NCBI GenBank assembly: GCA_963697355.1
Contig: CAVONV010000032.1
Coordinates: 372,001 to 436,000 of the forward strand
Source of the DNA: CAVONV01 sp963697355
Lineage (GTDB): Bacteria; Acidobacteriota; Vicinamibacteria; Marinacidobacterales; DATDRI01
DNA length: 64,000 nt
Direction: 5' to 3'
Below the pieces are notes generated by a model. The model saw only the letters and a program-made list of their open reading frames with translations. It was not told the origin of the DNA and searched no databases. Shown here piece by piece: positions 7,880 to 18,212 of this stretch. A program made the position numbers and the translations under genes. Within the stretch, counting starts at the first letter, position 1. Each line of letters starts with the position of its first letter.

Positions 7880-9163
7880 TTACTGCACGACCGAGCCGAC
7901 TTCTACCGTCGTCCCATCTTGAAGCTCGCGGAGCACTTGAAACGGACCCACGATCACCGCAGAACTCTCGGTTGCTCCGGCAACCTCGATATCGAGGCCG
8001 CCGATGATGCCGACCTCAACCGGCACGAAACGGGCCTTCCCGCCGTCCATCGAGAACACACCGGAACGCTCTCCAGCGCTTGCCGGATCCGGACGCAGAA
8101 CCACCGCCTGAAGAGGCACGGTGAGAACATCTCTTTTCTCATGGGTGAGGATCTCGGCATCACAGGTAAGCCCAGGCCGGAGGGCCTGGCCGGGCTGATC
8201 GAGACGAATGACGACACGGAACTCGCGCGCCGCCGCGGCTGTACCCACGACCTGCAGAGCGCTGGCGCCGACTTCGACCACCCGGCCGGTAAACTCCCGG
8301 TCCGGCAAGGCCTCGAGGACCACCGTAGCCGACTGGCCGACTTCGATGCGTAAGACATCCGCTTCCGCCACCTTGACCTCGGCGTTGATGTCACTCAAGT
8401 CCGAGACCGTCATCAGAATGGTGCCCGGCTGATTCTGCACACCAAAGACCACCATCTCGCCCTCTCGAACCTGGAGCCGGGTGACCACGCCGGCCATCGG
8501 CGCCGTGATATCGGTCTTGGACACCGCGTCCTGAGCGCGTGCCACCTGAGCCCGAGCCTGTGCGACCCGTCTCTTAGCGGCGGCCAGTGCTTCGTCGACA
8601 CTCGCCACCACCGCCTGGGCGGCCTGGACCTGCGCTTCGGCGACATCGAAAGCCGCCTGCTCTGCATCCAGCTCCGCGGCGGGAAGCAGCTCCTGTTCGA
8701 CCAGCTCCCGGACGCGGTTCAAGCGGAGTCTCGCTTCTCGGGTGCGAGCCAAGGAAAGCTCGACGTCGGAGCGAGCCGCCTTAGTGCGTTCTCTGGCAGC
8801 TCTTGCCTCGGACTCCAGAGCCTTGACGAAAGCTCCGGCGGCCTGGAGATCGCTTCTGGCCTGCACGGCGTCGATGCGGGCCAGGACCTGCCCGCTCTTG
8901 ACAGGATCACCCTCCGCCACCTTGAGCTCTACGAGCCGTCCCATCACGCTCGAGCCAATATCGGCATACCGGCTGGCCACAATCTCGCCCGAAGAGCTGA
9001 CATAGGAGCGAAAGACGGCCTGGCGGGAGACTCGGCCCACCTCGACCGTGACATCGCCCGGGCCACGGCGAAACAAGGCCGCCCCCAACGACAGGACGAC
9101 AAGTGCCGGAGCGCCCCACACCACCCACCTCGAACTCAGCCAGGCGTAACGTTCAGTCATCAT
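7880..9163 (-). CDS. HlyD/MacA-family periplasmic adaptor
   Basis: Protein of 427 residues. One N-terminal membrane anchor (WVVWGAPALVVLSLGAALF, about residues 13-31) is followed by half of a lipoyl domain (SSGEIVASRYADIG... VKSGQVLARID), a long alanine/arginine-rich alpha-hairpin (about 100-210), the second lipoyl half (ITAPMAGVVTRLQVREGEMV) and beta-barrel and membrane-proximal domains. This is the membrane fusion protein of a tripartite ABC-type efflux system. It is transcribed divergently from the two permease genes, with 48 bp between the starts, so a shared promoter region is likely. No outer-membrane channel gene is nearby. Confidence 0.9.
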   Translation of the reverse strand: MMTERYAWLSSRWVVWGAPALVVLSLGAALFRRGPGDVTVEVGRVSRQAVFRSYVSSSGEIVASRYADIGSSVMGRLVELKVAEGDPVKSGQVLARIDAVQARSDLQAAGAFVKALESEARAARERTKAARSDVELSLARTREARLRLNRVRELVEQELLPAAELDAEQAAFDVAEAQVQAAQAVVASVDEALAAAKRRVAQARAQVARAQDAVSKTDITAPMAGVVTRLQVREGEMVVFGVQNQPGTILMTVSDLSDINAEVKVAEADVLRIEVGQSATVVLEALPDREFTGRVVEVGASALQVVGTAAAAREFRVVIRLDQPGQALRPGLTCDAEILTHEKRDVLTVPLQAVVLRPDPASAGERSGVFSMDGGKARFVPVEVGIIGGLDIEVAGATESSAVIVGPFQVLRELQDGTTVEVGSVVQ

Positions 9164-9211
9164 TTCAAACAGCCACTCCGTCTAAACCGACGGGCGGTGT
9201 AATATTACCAC

Positions 9212-10462
9212 GTGCTCATTCTCAGCTATGGACGGATCTTCCTAGAGGCCTGGCGCCAGGCGTGGCAATCCTGCCTTGCCCATCCGCTTCGTTCCGTTCT
9301 AGGCGCTCTGGCCATTGCCGTGGCGGTGGCGACCGAAGTCTTGGTGGTCACTGCCGTGGACGGCGTGGCAACTTACGCCAGAATCACCACGGCCCGTACC
9401 TTCGGCAGCGACACCTTCCTCCTTGCCAACGTCGCCGCCCCGGGGCAAATCAGTCGCCGCGAGTTGGCAGCCAAGCTCGAGCGAAATTCTCCCATCCGCC
9501 GGCCGGATGTACGGTTCCTGGAACGGTACGCCTTGGGGAAGGTCGTCTACGCTCCAAGCGCTCGGCGCGAATCGGAGGTCACTGCGGGAGCCCGCACCTT
9601 CGAGAACGCCCTCATCACTGGAACGTCGGCCACACTGGCCGAGATTCGAGATCTTGGAATCGAGATGGGACGGTTCTTCCGCGGCGACGAGGAGTCCCGA
9701 GCCTCTCAGGTGGTTTTGATTGGCGCCGACATCGCCGACACTCTTTTCCCCGGCCTCGATCCTCTAGGCCGGAAGATCCGACTGGGAGGTCGAGGTTTCA
9801 CGGTGATTGGAGTTCAAGCCCGCCAGGGCACGTCGGCTGGAGCATCCCTCGACCGATACGTCTGGCTCCCGCTGCCGACTTTCGAGAGGGTTTTTGGAGC
9901 GGCAGAAACACTTCAAGTCTTTGCCCGGGCGCCTGATCCGGAAAAGATCCTTGCGGCCGAGGATCACGCCCGCATCAGCCTTCGCGCCCGGCGGCACCTC
10001 CGGCCGGATACACCCGACAACTTCGACGTTCTCTCCCCCGAAGCGGCACGGGGATTCGTACTCCGTTTGTCGGAACGCGTGGGTGCAGCGGCGGGGCCGA
10101 TCTCCATTATGGCGATGCTGGCGGCCATCGTGGTCGTGACCAACACGACCTTGGCCTCGGTAACACAGAGGACGCGGGAGATCGGCGTGCGTCGCGCCGT
10201 GGGGGCAAACCGCCGGCACGTGATGGCCGAGGTGTTGGCGGAATCCAGCCTCATGGCGATCATCGGTGGTGTGGTAGGCATCCTCTCGGCGTTCGGTCTG
10301 GTGACGTTGCTCTCCCGCGTCGTCGCTTTCGATCTCCGCCTCGGTCTCGGCACGATGTTCTGGAGTCTGATCACGGCAGGCCTGGCCGGGGTCTTGGCGG
10401 GTTGGTATCCGGCGCGGCGGGCGTCCAGCATCGACGTCATCGCCGCGGTGCGGTCGGAATAG
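9212..10462 (+). CDS. MacB/FtsX-family ABC transporter permease
   Basis: Protein of 416 residues starting at a GTG (9212); the nearby ATG at 9228 is out of frame. It has one N-terminal membrane segment after HPLRSVLGALAIAVAVA, a large periplasmic MacB-type domain and three C-terminal segments (ISIMAMLAAIVVVTNTTLAS, SLMAIIGGVVGILSAFGLV, WSLITAGLAGVLAGWYPARR). The segment TREIGVRRAVGANRRHVM is the usual coupling loop. The nucleotide-binding subunit is not encoded here. With the HlyD adaptor and the second permease it should form an export system; the substrate is unknown. Confidence 0.88.
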   Translation: MLILSYGRIFLEAWRQAWQSCLAHPLRSVLGALAIAVAVATEVLVVTAVDGVATYARITTARTFGSDTFLLANVAAPGQISRRELAAKLERNSPIRRPDVRFLERYALGKVVYAPSARRESEVTAGARTFENALITGTSATLAEIRDLGIEMGRFFRGDEESRASQVVLIGADIADTLFPGLDPLGRKIRLGGRGFTVIGVQARQGTSAGASLDRYVWLPLPTFERVFGAAETLQVFARAPDPEKILAAEDHARISLRARRHLRPDTPDNFDVLSPEAARGFVLRLSERVGAAAGPISIMAMLAAIVVVTNTTLASVTQRTREIGVRRAVGANRRHVMAEVLAESSLMAIIGGVVGILSAFGLVTLLSRVVAFDLRLGLGTMFWSLITAGLAGVLAGWYPARRASSIDVIAAVRSE

Positions 10463-10476
10463 GGAGCGGAACGAGG

Positions 10477-11748
10477 GTGAGGAGTCGGTGGGATGGGTGG
10501 CGGGCGGCGGTGCGCGAGTCCGCGACACTGGCCGTCTCCTCCTTGTTTGATTATCCTCTGAGATCGTTCCTTGCCATCTCGGGTGTGGTCATCGGCATCG
10601 TCACCGTGGTAATGGTGGCTTCGATCCTGGCCAATGTGCGCAACCAGGTGGCGCTCCTATTTCGGGAGCTTGGCACGGAGAACATCTTTGCATTCCACCT
10701 CACCGGAGACCCATATCAACCGGCATCTGAAAGCGAGGCCCAGCGCCAGCCTCTGTCGCCTCGATTCGCCAGAGTTCTGGAACGCCAGGGTGAGGCGATC
10801 CGGGATGTGGCAGTTCAGGTGATCATACCGACCGTGGTCAACGGACGACCTTTGATCGCCCGCGCGGGGACCAATGATTCCGACCGCGTTCTCGTGGAAG
10901 GCGCCTCGTCCAACTTTTTCGAGGTCGTCGGCGCCGAGTACACCGCGGGTCGACCGTTTACCGATCTCGAAGACCGGGCCGGAGCCCGGGTCGCCATCTT
11001 GGGCGCGAATCTGGCACGCGCCCTTTATGGTTCGCAACCGGCCGTGGGCAAGTCGCTCACGTTGGGGGGACAAGCCTACTTCGTCATCGGCGAGCTGGCG
11101 CCGCGCCGGGGCGGCTTTTTGGGAGAGAATCGTCAGGATCGCGTCCTTGCCATTCCCCTGGGCACCGCCTCACGCTACTTTCCCGAGGCCGACCGAACGG
11201 TGCTCTACGTTCGCGCTCAGCCGGAAAGGCTCGATGCGACGTCTCTTCAGACCGAGGCGATCCTCCGCCGCCTGCGCCGAATCCCAGCCGACCAGCCAAA
11301 CGATTTCACCCTTTCGACCGCCGAGCAGATCATTCGTTCCTTCGATAGTGTAAGCCGCCAAATCGTACTCGCCACAGTGGCGCTCGCTGCGGTGAGCCTG
11401 TTGATCGGGGGAATCGGAATCGCCAATGTGATGATCATGACCGTCACCGAGCGGACCAGGGAGATTGGTTTGCGACGAGCCCTCGGCGCAAAGCGGCGTG
11501 ACTTGCTCCGTCAGTTCCTTCTGGAGGCAACGTTGCTTTCTGCTGCCGGGGGGATCGCGGGAGTCGTCGTGGCCTTTCTGCTGGGGCTGCTGGTTTCTCT
11601 CTTCGTCCAAGAGTTCTCGGCCCAGCCTCCCCTTTGGGCGATCACGGGGGGGCTCGCGGCGTCGATTGGCGTCGGTATCCTGGCCGGATATTGGCCGGCG
11701 CGGCGGGCCGCAGCTCTCGATCCGGTGGAGGCACTCCGTCACGAGTAA
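10477..11748 (+). CDS. MacB/FtsX-family ABC transporter permease (second)
   Basis: Protein of 423 residues from the GTG at 10477, which lies 14 nt after the previous stop and has GGAG upstream; the frame opens earlier, inside the preceding gene. Same layout as its neighbour: N-terminal segment near PLRSFLAISGVVIGIVTVVM, a periplasmic MacB domain, the loop TERTREIGLRRALGAKRRD and three C-terminal membrane segments ending in YWPARRAAALDPVEALRHE. The two permeases probably form a heterodimer. Confidence 0.88.
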   Translation: MRSRWDGWRAAVRESATLAVSSLFDYPLRSFLAISGVVIGIVTVVMVASILANVRNQVALLFRELGTENIFAFHLTGDPYQPASESEAQRQPLSPRFARVLERQGEAIRDVAVQVIIPTVVNGRPLIARAGTNDSDRVLVEGASSNFFEVVGAEYTAGRPFTDLEDRAGARVAILGANLARALYGSQPAVGKSLTLGGQAYFVIGELAPRRGGFLGENRQDRVLAIPLGTASRYFPEADRTVLYVRAQPERLDATSLQTEAILRRLRRIPADQPNDFTLSTAEQIIRSFDSVSRQIVLATVALAAVSLLIGGIGIANVMIMTVTERTREIGLRRALGAKRRDLLRQFLLEATLLSAAGGIAGVVVAFLLGLLVSLFVQEFSAQPPLWAITGGLAASIGVGILAGYWPARRAAALDPVEALRHE

Positions 11749-11858
11749 TCTCCCCGCAATGCGCGGCAAAGCTATGCCGACCGCCCCCTACCATCACTTT
11801 CGGGGAGAGTGGCTCCTGGCTGTCGCTTGTGACGAAGGTCCTGGTCGGCGGCGTGGTA

Positions 11859-12163
11859 TTCTCGAGCGTCCAGCACGCGCTTTGGCGGCGCGAGGGCCGA
11901 CCTACTGGAATCGGGCAGCGCTGGCTTCACGTGATGTCCCGATGGCCGGCAGCACAAAAAGTTCAGTCCTCGACGAGTCGTGCGAAGGCGGACTCGGTTC
12001 GCTCGGCGATGGATGGCCAAGAGTGTTGGTCCGCAACCTGCCGGCCCTTCCGGGCGAGGCGCTCCTGGAGCTCGGAGTCGCCAAGCACCCGGATCAAAGC
12101 CGCCGCCAAGGCTGCGGGTGATTCCGGGGGAACGAGCAGAGCGCTATCACCGTCTCGAAGTAA
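11859..12163. repeat. Direct repeat (right copy) of glycosyltransferase 3' end
   Basis: Right-hand partner of the repeat at 7536-7832, here as the intact 3' end and downstream flank of the glycosyltransferase gene. Equivalent points in the two copies are about 4.3 kb apart, matching the size of the efflux cassette between them. Confidence 0.85.
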
Positions 12164-13132
12164 CTCGGGCAAACCTCCCACTCCGGTGGCCACCACAGGG
12201 ACGCCCTGCGACAAGGCGAGGAAGAGGACTCCGGATTGACTGATGTGCCGATAAGGCATGACAAGAGCATCAGCCGCACGAAAATAGCGCGTCACATCGG
12301 AGAATGGAATGTAGTCGAATTGGTGAACCACACCAAGGCGCGTCGCCCAGGTCTCGAGCTCATTGCGGCGTGTTGGGTCCAGCCGAACCGGGTCGCCGGC
12401 AACGAGGAGACGAGCCCCGGGTCTCGCATCCATGACCTTCGGCCAGGCCTCGAGCAACACATCCAGTCCTTTGTATTCTCGAATGTAGCCGAAGAAGAGC
12501 GCGACCTCATCCTGCGGCTCGAGACCAAGACTCTGTCGAGCCGTCTCACGGTCGTGGACGTCGCCGCCGCGATCGAAGAACCCGTACTCTCCATGCGGAA
12601 TCACGACGACTCGCGCGGGATCAACAGCAAATTCCTCGAGAAGACGTTTCCGGTCGAAGTCGGAGTGGGCGATGACGAGATGACTGATGCGGTGGATGCG
12701 CCGGTAGACCGCGTGCTGAAAGTGAAGTCGCTCGTGCGGCGTCACCACGTGCGCCGTCGCCACGAGGGGAACACCAAGAAGCCGGAGCAGCATGAGGTAC
12801 AGGAGTGAAACCGGGTTCGTGCAGTGAAGATGGATGACGTCAGGTCGCAGTCGACGAGCGAAGGCGGCCACGGCACCCGCGTCGACAACGGCCTCGATCT
12901 TCCTGGCCAGGCTCTTTGCGAAAGCCGGGAGAGCCCCTTCAGTCCGGTGCGTGATGCGCGCGATGGACTTCACGAGGCGGACGTTCGCGGGCAAACTCCG
13001 GCCCTCGAGCTCGTACGCCGCGGTGGTCATCAAGGTCACCTCATGGCCGCGCCCGGCCAGAGCGCACGAGAGGTTGTAGGCGTAGTGGATCAGTCCACCG
13101 CGGCCAAAGGTCTCGATCTCGAGTATGCGCAT
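11963..13132 (-). CDS. Glycosyltransferase family 4
   Basis: Protein of 389 residues from the ATG at 13132, where the family begins (MRILEIETFGRGGLIHYAYN). Longer starts at 13171 (ATG) and 13213 (GTG) are possible, and none has a clear ribosome-binding site. It is a GT-B enzyme: the N-terminal acceptor domain ends near HTHLHCTNPVSLLYLM-type sequence, and the C-terminal donor domain has LLVAGDPVRLDPT, the loop FRAADALVMPYRHISQSGVL and GVGGLPELLRDG. It would transfer a nucleotide-activated sugar to an unknown acceptor. It is transcribed divergently from the NRPS cluster, to which it may contribute. Its last 67 codons are duplicated at 7629. Confidence 0.85.
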   Translation of the reverse strand: MRILEIETFGRGGLIHYAYNLSCALAGRGHEVTLMTTAAYELEGRSLPANVRLVKSIARITHRTEGALPAFAKSLARKIEAVVDAGAVAAFARRLRPDVIHLHCTNPVSLLYLMLLRLLGVPLVATAHVVTPHERLHFQHAVYRRIHRISHLVIAHSDFDRKRLLEEFAVDPARVVVIPHGEYGFFDRGGDVHDRETARQSLGLEPQDEVALFFGYIREYKGLDVLLEAWPKVMDARPGARLLVAGDPVRLDPTRRNELETWATRLGVVHQFDYIPFSDVTRYFRAADALVMPYRHISQSGVLFLALSQGVPVVATGVGGLPELLRDGDSALLVPPESPAALAAALIRVLGDSELQERLARKGRQVADQHSWPSIAERTESAFARLVED

Positions 13133-13296
13133 CGGGCGTCTCGCAACACTGCATACCGTGTCCTCCGACATCGAGGGAGCCGAGCCATGCGTCGTGACGA
13201 CGCCTCCTGCCACTCCAGGTTATCGAGAAGCTCGAGGGTCCCGCTTTTGACCCGTATATAATATCCCCGAATTCCGAATGGGGTTGAGACCTCCTA

Positions 13297-16200
13297 ATGA
13301 CGGCCCATAACAACGACACACGCGCCGAATTGCTGCAGCAGGCCATCCGTTTGAAGAAGGCCGCGGCGCGCTCGCGCTCGCCGGACCTCTCGCCGCGACC
13401 GGCCAACGAGAAGGCGCATCTCGGTGAGTTGCAGCGTAGCCTCTGGCTCGTGCACCAGATGGAACCGCGCTCGCCCGCCTATAACCTCACCAACGCGTTC
13501 CGCGTTCGCGGTAGTTTGGACGTTGCGAAATTACAGCGGGCGTTCAACGAGGTTGTCGCCCGACATCGTCTACTCCGGTCGACATTTCGAGTCGACCGAG
13601 ACGCCGTTTTCCAGATCGTGCATGCTCACGCCCCGCTCGCGGTCGAGCTGCTCGAGGTGGAGGACGGAAAAGGAATGGCCGCGGCGATTCAGGAGGCCCG
13701 TAAGCCCTTTGATCTCGAAACGGGGCCGCTGATCCGGCTGCAGCTCATCGAGGAGATGTCCAAGAACGAACGTCTCTTGATCCTTGTCCTGCACCACATC
13801 CTCGCTGACGAGAGGTCCCTCGGATTCCTGTGGAAGGAACTGGCTGAGGCCTTCGACGGTCGGATCTCCGACGCCGGACCGAGTGTCCAGTACGACGACT
13901 ATGTGTATTGGCTTGGGCAGCGCAAACCGGCCGAACGTCACCACGAGCTTGACTACTGGCGACGACGACTCGACCCACTACCCGAAGAACTGAGGTTGCC
14001 CTTCGAAAGACCGGCCCCCCAAGTCGACGAAGCCGGCGCCGCGCAAGGACGGCTCCTGAGCCGGAGGCTGAGTCCCGGAGTGCAATCGGGCGTCCGCCGT
14101 CTCGCGGCCGACACCGGTGACACTCCTTTCGTCGTGTTCGCGTTCGCGTTTCGACTGCTGCTGCACCGATACACCCACGGTCAGCACGTTGCTTTCGCGA
14201 CGCCGGTCTCTACGCGCTCGCATCCCGCCACCGCGAACATGATCGGCTACTTCCTCAACCCGGTGGTGATCTCCACACTCGTCAACGAAGAGCAATGTGT
14301 AGAGGACGCCCTTCGTGGCTTCAGCCGGGAGCTGAGGGATGTCCTCACTCATGCTTCGGTGCTCCTTCCAGTCGCTGGCCGAGGACTTATCGCCGCCGCG
14401 GCAACGAGACCGACACCCCATCTTTCAGGCCATGTTCGTCTACCAGGAGACCCCTCCCCCGCCAGAGCTCGGGGAGGCTCGATTCGAATCGGTCGCGCTG
14501 GACCTGGGGGCGTCTAAGTTCGATCTGACCCTCTTCGTCTCCGAGGGTGAGCGCTCGCTCGAGGTCGCCGTCGAGTATCGCGCGGACCGGTTTGAGGAGC
14601 TCTGGATGCACAAACTGCTCGGCCATTACGAAACGCTGCTCGAGCACCTGCCGGACGATCTCGAACGCAGCACGGCCGACGTGCCGATAATGGGAGGGCA
14701 GGAGCAGGACCAACTTCGCAAGTACGCCCGGGGTGCCGAGGCGGGCAAGACCGAGATGAACCTGCTGCCGCGGCAGATTCTCGATCAAGCCCGCCGTTCG
14801 CCGGAATCCCCCGCAGTGACTTGTAGCGGTGTTCGAATAAACTACGGCGAGTTGGAGAGCGCGGCGCGCTCGATCGCCCTTGAGCTCTCGGCCCGTGGGG
14901 TGAAGTCGGGCGATCGCGTCGGCGTGTTTCTCGATCGTTCCGTACTGATGATCGCCGGACTTCTCGGCAGCCACCTGGGCCGGAGCCGCGTACGTGCCTC
15001 TGGACCCCTCTTATCCCCTAGCAAGGAACCGCGACCTCCTCTTTGACGCGGACGTCGCGGCGGTCCTGACGACCTCCGCGTTGCGCGCCCATCTACCGGC
15101 AGGACCATGGCCGGCGATCGCTGTCGAGGAGCTCGATAACGGCCGTCCTTCCACCGTAACCCTGCCCGAGTTATCGCCCGAGTCTCCCGCCTACATCCTA
15201 TACACCTCGGGGTCGACCGGTCGCCCCAAAGGTGTGGTTGTCACGCACGACAACTTGAGAGCCTCGACCGCGGCACGCCTCCAGGCCTATGACGTCCTGC
15301 CGAAGCGGTTTCTCCTCCTGCCGAGTGTTGCGTTCGACAGTTCGGTTGCCGGTCTCTTCTGGACGCTGGCGGTGGCGGGAACCCTGGTGATCCCAACGGA
15401 CGACGAGGCCAGAGACCCCCGACGGTTGGCCCAGCTGGTGGCTGAGGAGCGGGTGACCGGCCTGCTCTCGGTTCCGTCCCTCTATGCCCAGATGCTGGCG
15501 GCCGGCGCCGACCTACTGCAGGGGCTCGAGACCGCGATCGTCGCCGGTGAGAGCTGCACGTCGCGGCTCGTGGAGGATCACTTTCGGACTCTTCCGCACG
15601 TCCGTCTCTTCAACGAGTACGGACCGACGGAGGCGACCGTGTGGGCCACGGTTCAAGAGCTCACAGAACAAGACGCCGCGCGCCCGGTCGCCATCGGCCG
15701 GCCTATCCCCGGCGTGCGGGTCGATGTCCTCGACGCTCTCGGCCGTCCAGTGCCGACCGGCATCCCGGGACAAGCTTGGATCGCGGGACCGACGGTGGCG
15801 CAGGGGTACTGGCAGCGCCCCGAAGCCACCGAGGAACGCTTCGTCACCGACGCCGGTCCTGGGACAACCGAACGCCGGTATCGCACAGGGGACCGTGTGG
15901 CTTGGACGGCGGACGGGCGTTTGTTGTTCTTGGGTCGGGAGGACGAGCAGATCAAGCTTCGAGGCTTTCGGATCGAGCCAGGCGAGATTGAGGCGGCGCT
16001 CGTCGAGTTTCCCGGGGTCGAGCAGGCCGCCGTCGTCGCTCGTTCGACCGGCTCGTCCGCGGCCACAGCTTCCAACTCGGGCGACGCGAAGCTGGTGGCA
16101 TTCATCGATGCGACAGGTTCCGTCGACATCGAAGACTGGCGACAGCGTCTAGCGAGTCGCCTGCCGGACTACATGATCCCGAGCCGACTGGTGGAACTCC

Positions 16201-17361
16201 CTGAGGCTGCCCCTTCTGCCGAACGGGAAGATCGATCGCCGGCAACTCCGGAACATAGTGCTGGACCCCGAGGCCCGGGATGGGGAGGAATCCGGGGTTC
16301 CAAGCACCCGAGAGCAAGCGTTGATCTCGCTCTGGGAAGGTCTACTGGGACGACCGGGAATCGGGACGACCGATAACTTCTTCGAGCTCGGCGGCCACTC
16401 GTTGCTCGTCGTCGAGATGGCGCTCGCCATCGAGCAAGACTTCGAGGTCACGCTTTCAGCAGCCGACGTGTTCGAGAATCCAACGGTCGAGGAACTGGCC
16501 CGGCGGATCGAGCAGCGAAGCGGATCGGAAGCGCCGCCCTACCAGCATCTGTTTCCGATCCAGCCCGCAGGCCGGAAAATACCCTTCATCGTCGCCGTGC
16601 CCCACTTCTTCACGCAGATGTTCGCGGCGAGGTTCCGGGGCGAAAGACCGGTGTACGGCCTCCGGGGGGTCAGTTTGCGACCGGAAGGCAACCGGGGCCG
16701 GTGGCGCACCATGAGGGATCTCGGCGAGGAGATGGTGGACGAAATCCGCCGGAGGTTTCCGGACGAGAGCTGCATCGTCGCTGGATACTCCTTCGGAGCG
16801 TCGATGGCGATCGAGGCCGTGCGGCTGATGGAAGAGCGTGAAATCCCCGTGCATGGCCTCTACCTGATCGCTCCGATGCCTGTAAACATCTACCGATTCG
16901 GCCCCCTCCGATTGCAGATGGATGGCCTTCGCAAACCCGTGGATGAGCTCTCTGCCTCGGAAGCCTTGCGCCTCTACGCGCGCGGCAACCACCCGCTCAC
17001 GCGTCGGCCCTACCGGCGTGCCTGGCGATGGCTCGCCGTCGAGCCCTGGCGCCGCCTTCTGTGCCTCGTCGGAAGGCTGAGGGGCCTGGCGGGGCTGCCG
17101 CTCACACCGCGCATTCTTCACGCCGACCTCCGCGTCGAGCGATTCCGCCTCCATGCTCAGTACCGGCCCGGACGTGTCCGCACTCCCACCGTCATCTTCA
17201 ACGCCAAAGAGACCGAGACCGACGCCGCTGCGACCTGGCGCCCCTACTTCAAGGGCCCGTTCACCGTCCACGAAACCCCTGACCCGCACCTCGACGCGGC
17301 TTCGATCGAGGCCGCGCGCCAGGTCATTCTTCATCACCTACGTGATCTGGGGGATTCATGA
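13297..17361 (+). CDS. Single-module NRPS (C-A-T-TE), interrupted by three frameshifts
   Basis: One continuous module of about 1354 codons can be read only by changing frame near 14360-14366, 14968-14982 and 16196-16205. Order: condensation domain (HLGELQRSLWLVHQMEPRSP; active-site motif HHILADE instead of HHxxxDG), adenylation domain (YTSGSTGRPKGVVVTH, LFNEYGPTEATVW, YRTGDRVAW, LPNGKIDRRQL), carrier domain (DNFFELGGHSLL, phosphopantetheine serine present) and thioesterase (GYSFGAS nucleophile, late DPHLD histidine). It would condense, activate and release one amino-acid unit. All three shifts need one extra base each, and both sides of each stay well conserved. This means either a very recent pseudogene or sequence errors. 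No second module is nearby. Confidence 0.85.
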
Positions 17362-17398
17362 GACGACCGATGGCACCCCGTCCAGGAGGTGCAGGGCC

Positions 17399-18209
17399 AT
17401 GTTGAGAGAGGCCGAGCCGCGACGTTTCCCGGAGCGGAGCTTGGCTCTCCTCGACGAGATGGCCGATCGCATCCAACCGAATGATAAGGCTCTCGATGAG
17501 TGGTTCTCAAAGTACTTTCAAGAGCACCGGAACCGACTCGCCGCGGACCTTTATCTCATCGACCGACACGTCGAGCCCCGCGCCCGAGTTCTGGAGTACG
17601 GGGCGATACCGCTCGTGATGACCGCCGCGCTCACGGCTCTCGAGTACGAGGTCAGCGCCGTGGACGTCAAGCCGGAGCGATTCGCGATGGCGATCACGAG
17701 CCTTGGCCTCGATGTCACCAAGTGCGATGTCGAGACCGAGGCAGTGCCGTTCCCAGCGGAGACCTTTGACGTCGTTCTGTTCAGCGAACTGTTTGAGCAC
17801 CTCCGTATCAACCCGGTCTTCACGCTCAGAGGGGTCCACCGGGTGTTGAAGCCCGGCGGACTGCTGCTCCTTTCGACTCCCAACCTCCGGTCGTTCCGCG
17901 GTATCCGAAACTTGGTCCTCCGCAACCAGGGCCATGCCGTCTCGGCGGGCGTTTACCGACAGTACGAGAAGCTCGAGACGCTGGGCCACATGGGACACGT
18001 CCGCGAATACACGACGCGGGAGGTGTCGGACTTCCTCACCCGGGTCGGCTTTCGTGTCGACAAGATCATCTTCCGCGGAGGGCACGGCCGGGGCGCTGGT
18101 CGGCATCGCGGAACGGCTGGCGCCCTCCCTTCGCCCGTTCTTCACGCTCATCGCCACGAAGGGCAAGCCGCAGGGCAACGCCGACCCGGCTGCGGCAGGA
18201 AGCGTGTAG
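17399..18209 (+). CDS. SAM-dependent methyltransferase, one frameshift near the 3' end
   Basis: The gene starts at the ATG at 17399 behind a textbook AGGAGGTGCAGGGCC, 37 bp after the NRPS. Class I methyltransferase: the SAM loop is RARVLEYGAIPLVM, the acidic post-strand motif is VSAVDVKPER, followed by DVVLFSELFEHL and HRVLKPGGLLLLSTPN. Near 18074-18083 the frame must shift by one base to continue into the C-terminal segment GALVGIAERLAPSLRPFF and the stop at 18209. Without the shift the product runs on into unrelated sequence. The fold is clear; the substrate is presumably the NRPS-derived product. Confidence 0.8.
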
Positions 18210-18212
18210 GCG

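Noticed and set aside
13247..13262. TTGACC and TATAAT upstream of the NRPS as a promoter pair
   Set aside because: The hexamers are only 4 bp apart, so they cannot serve as -35 and -10 of one promoter; only the TATAAT could be used.
14339..15046. Separate stand-alone genes for the NRPS pieces
   Set aside because: The pieces join into one C-A-T-TE module at conserved motifs, and none has its own ribosome-binding site.
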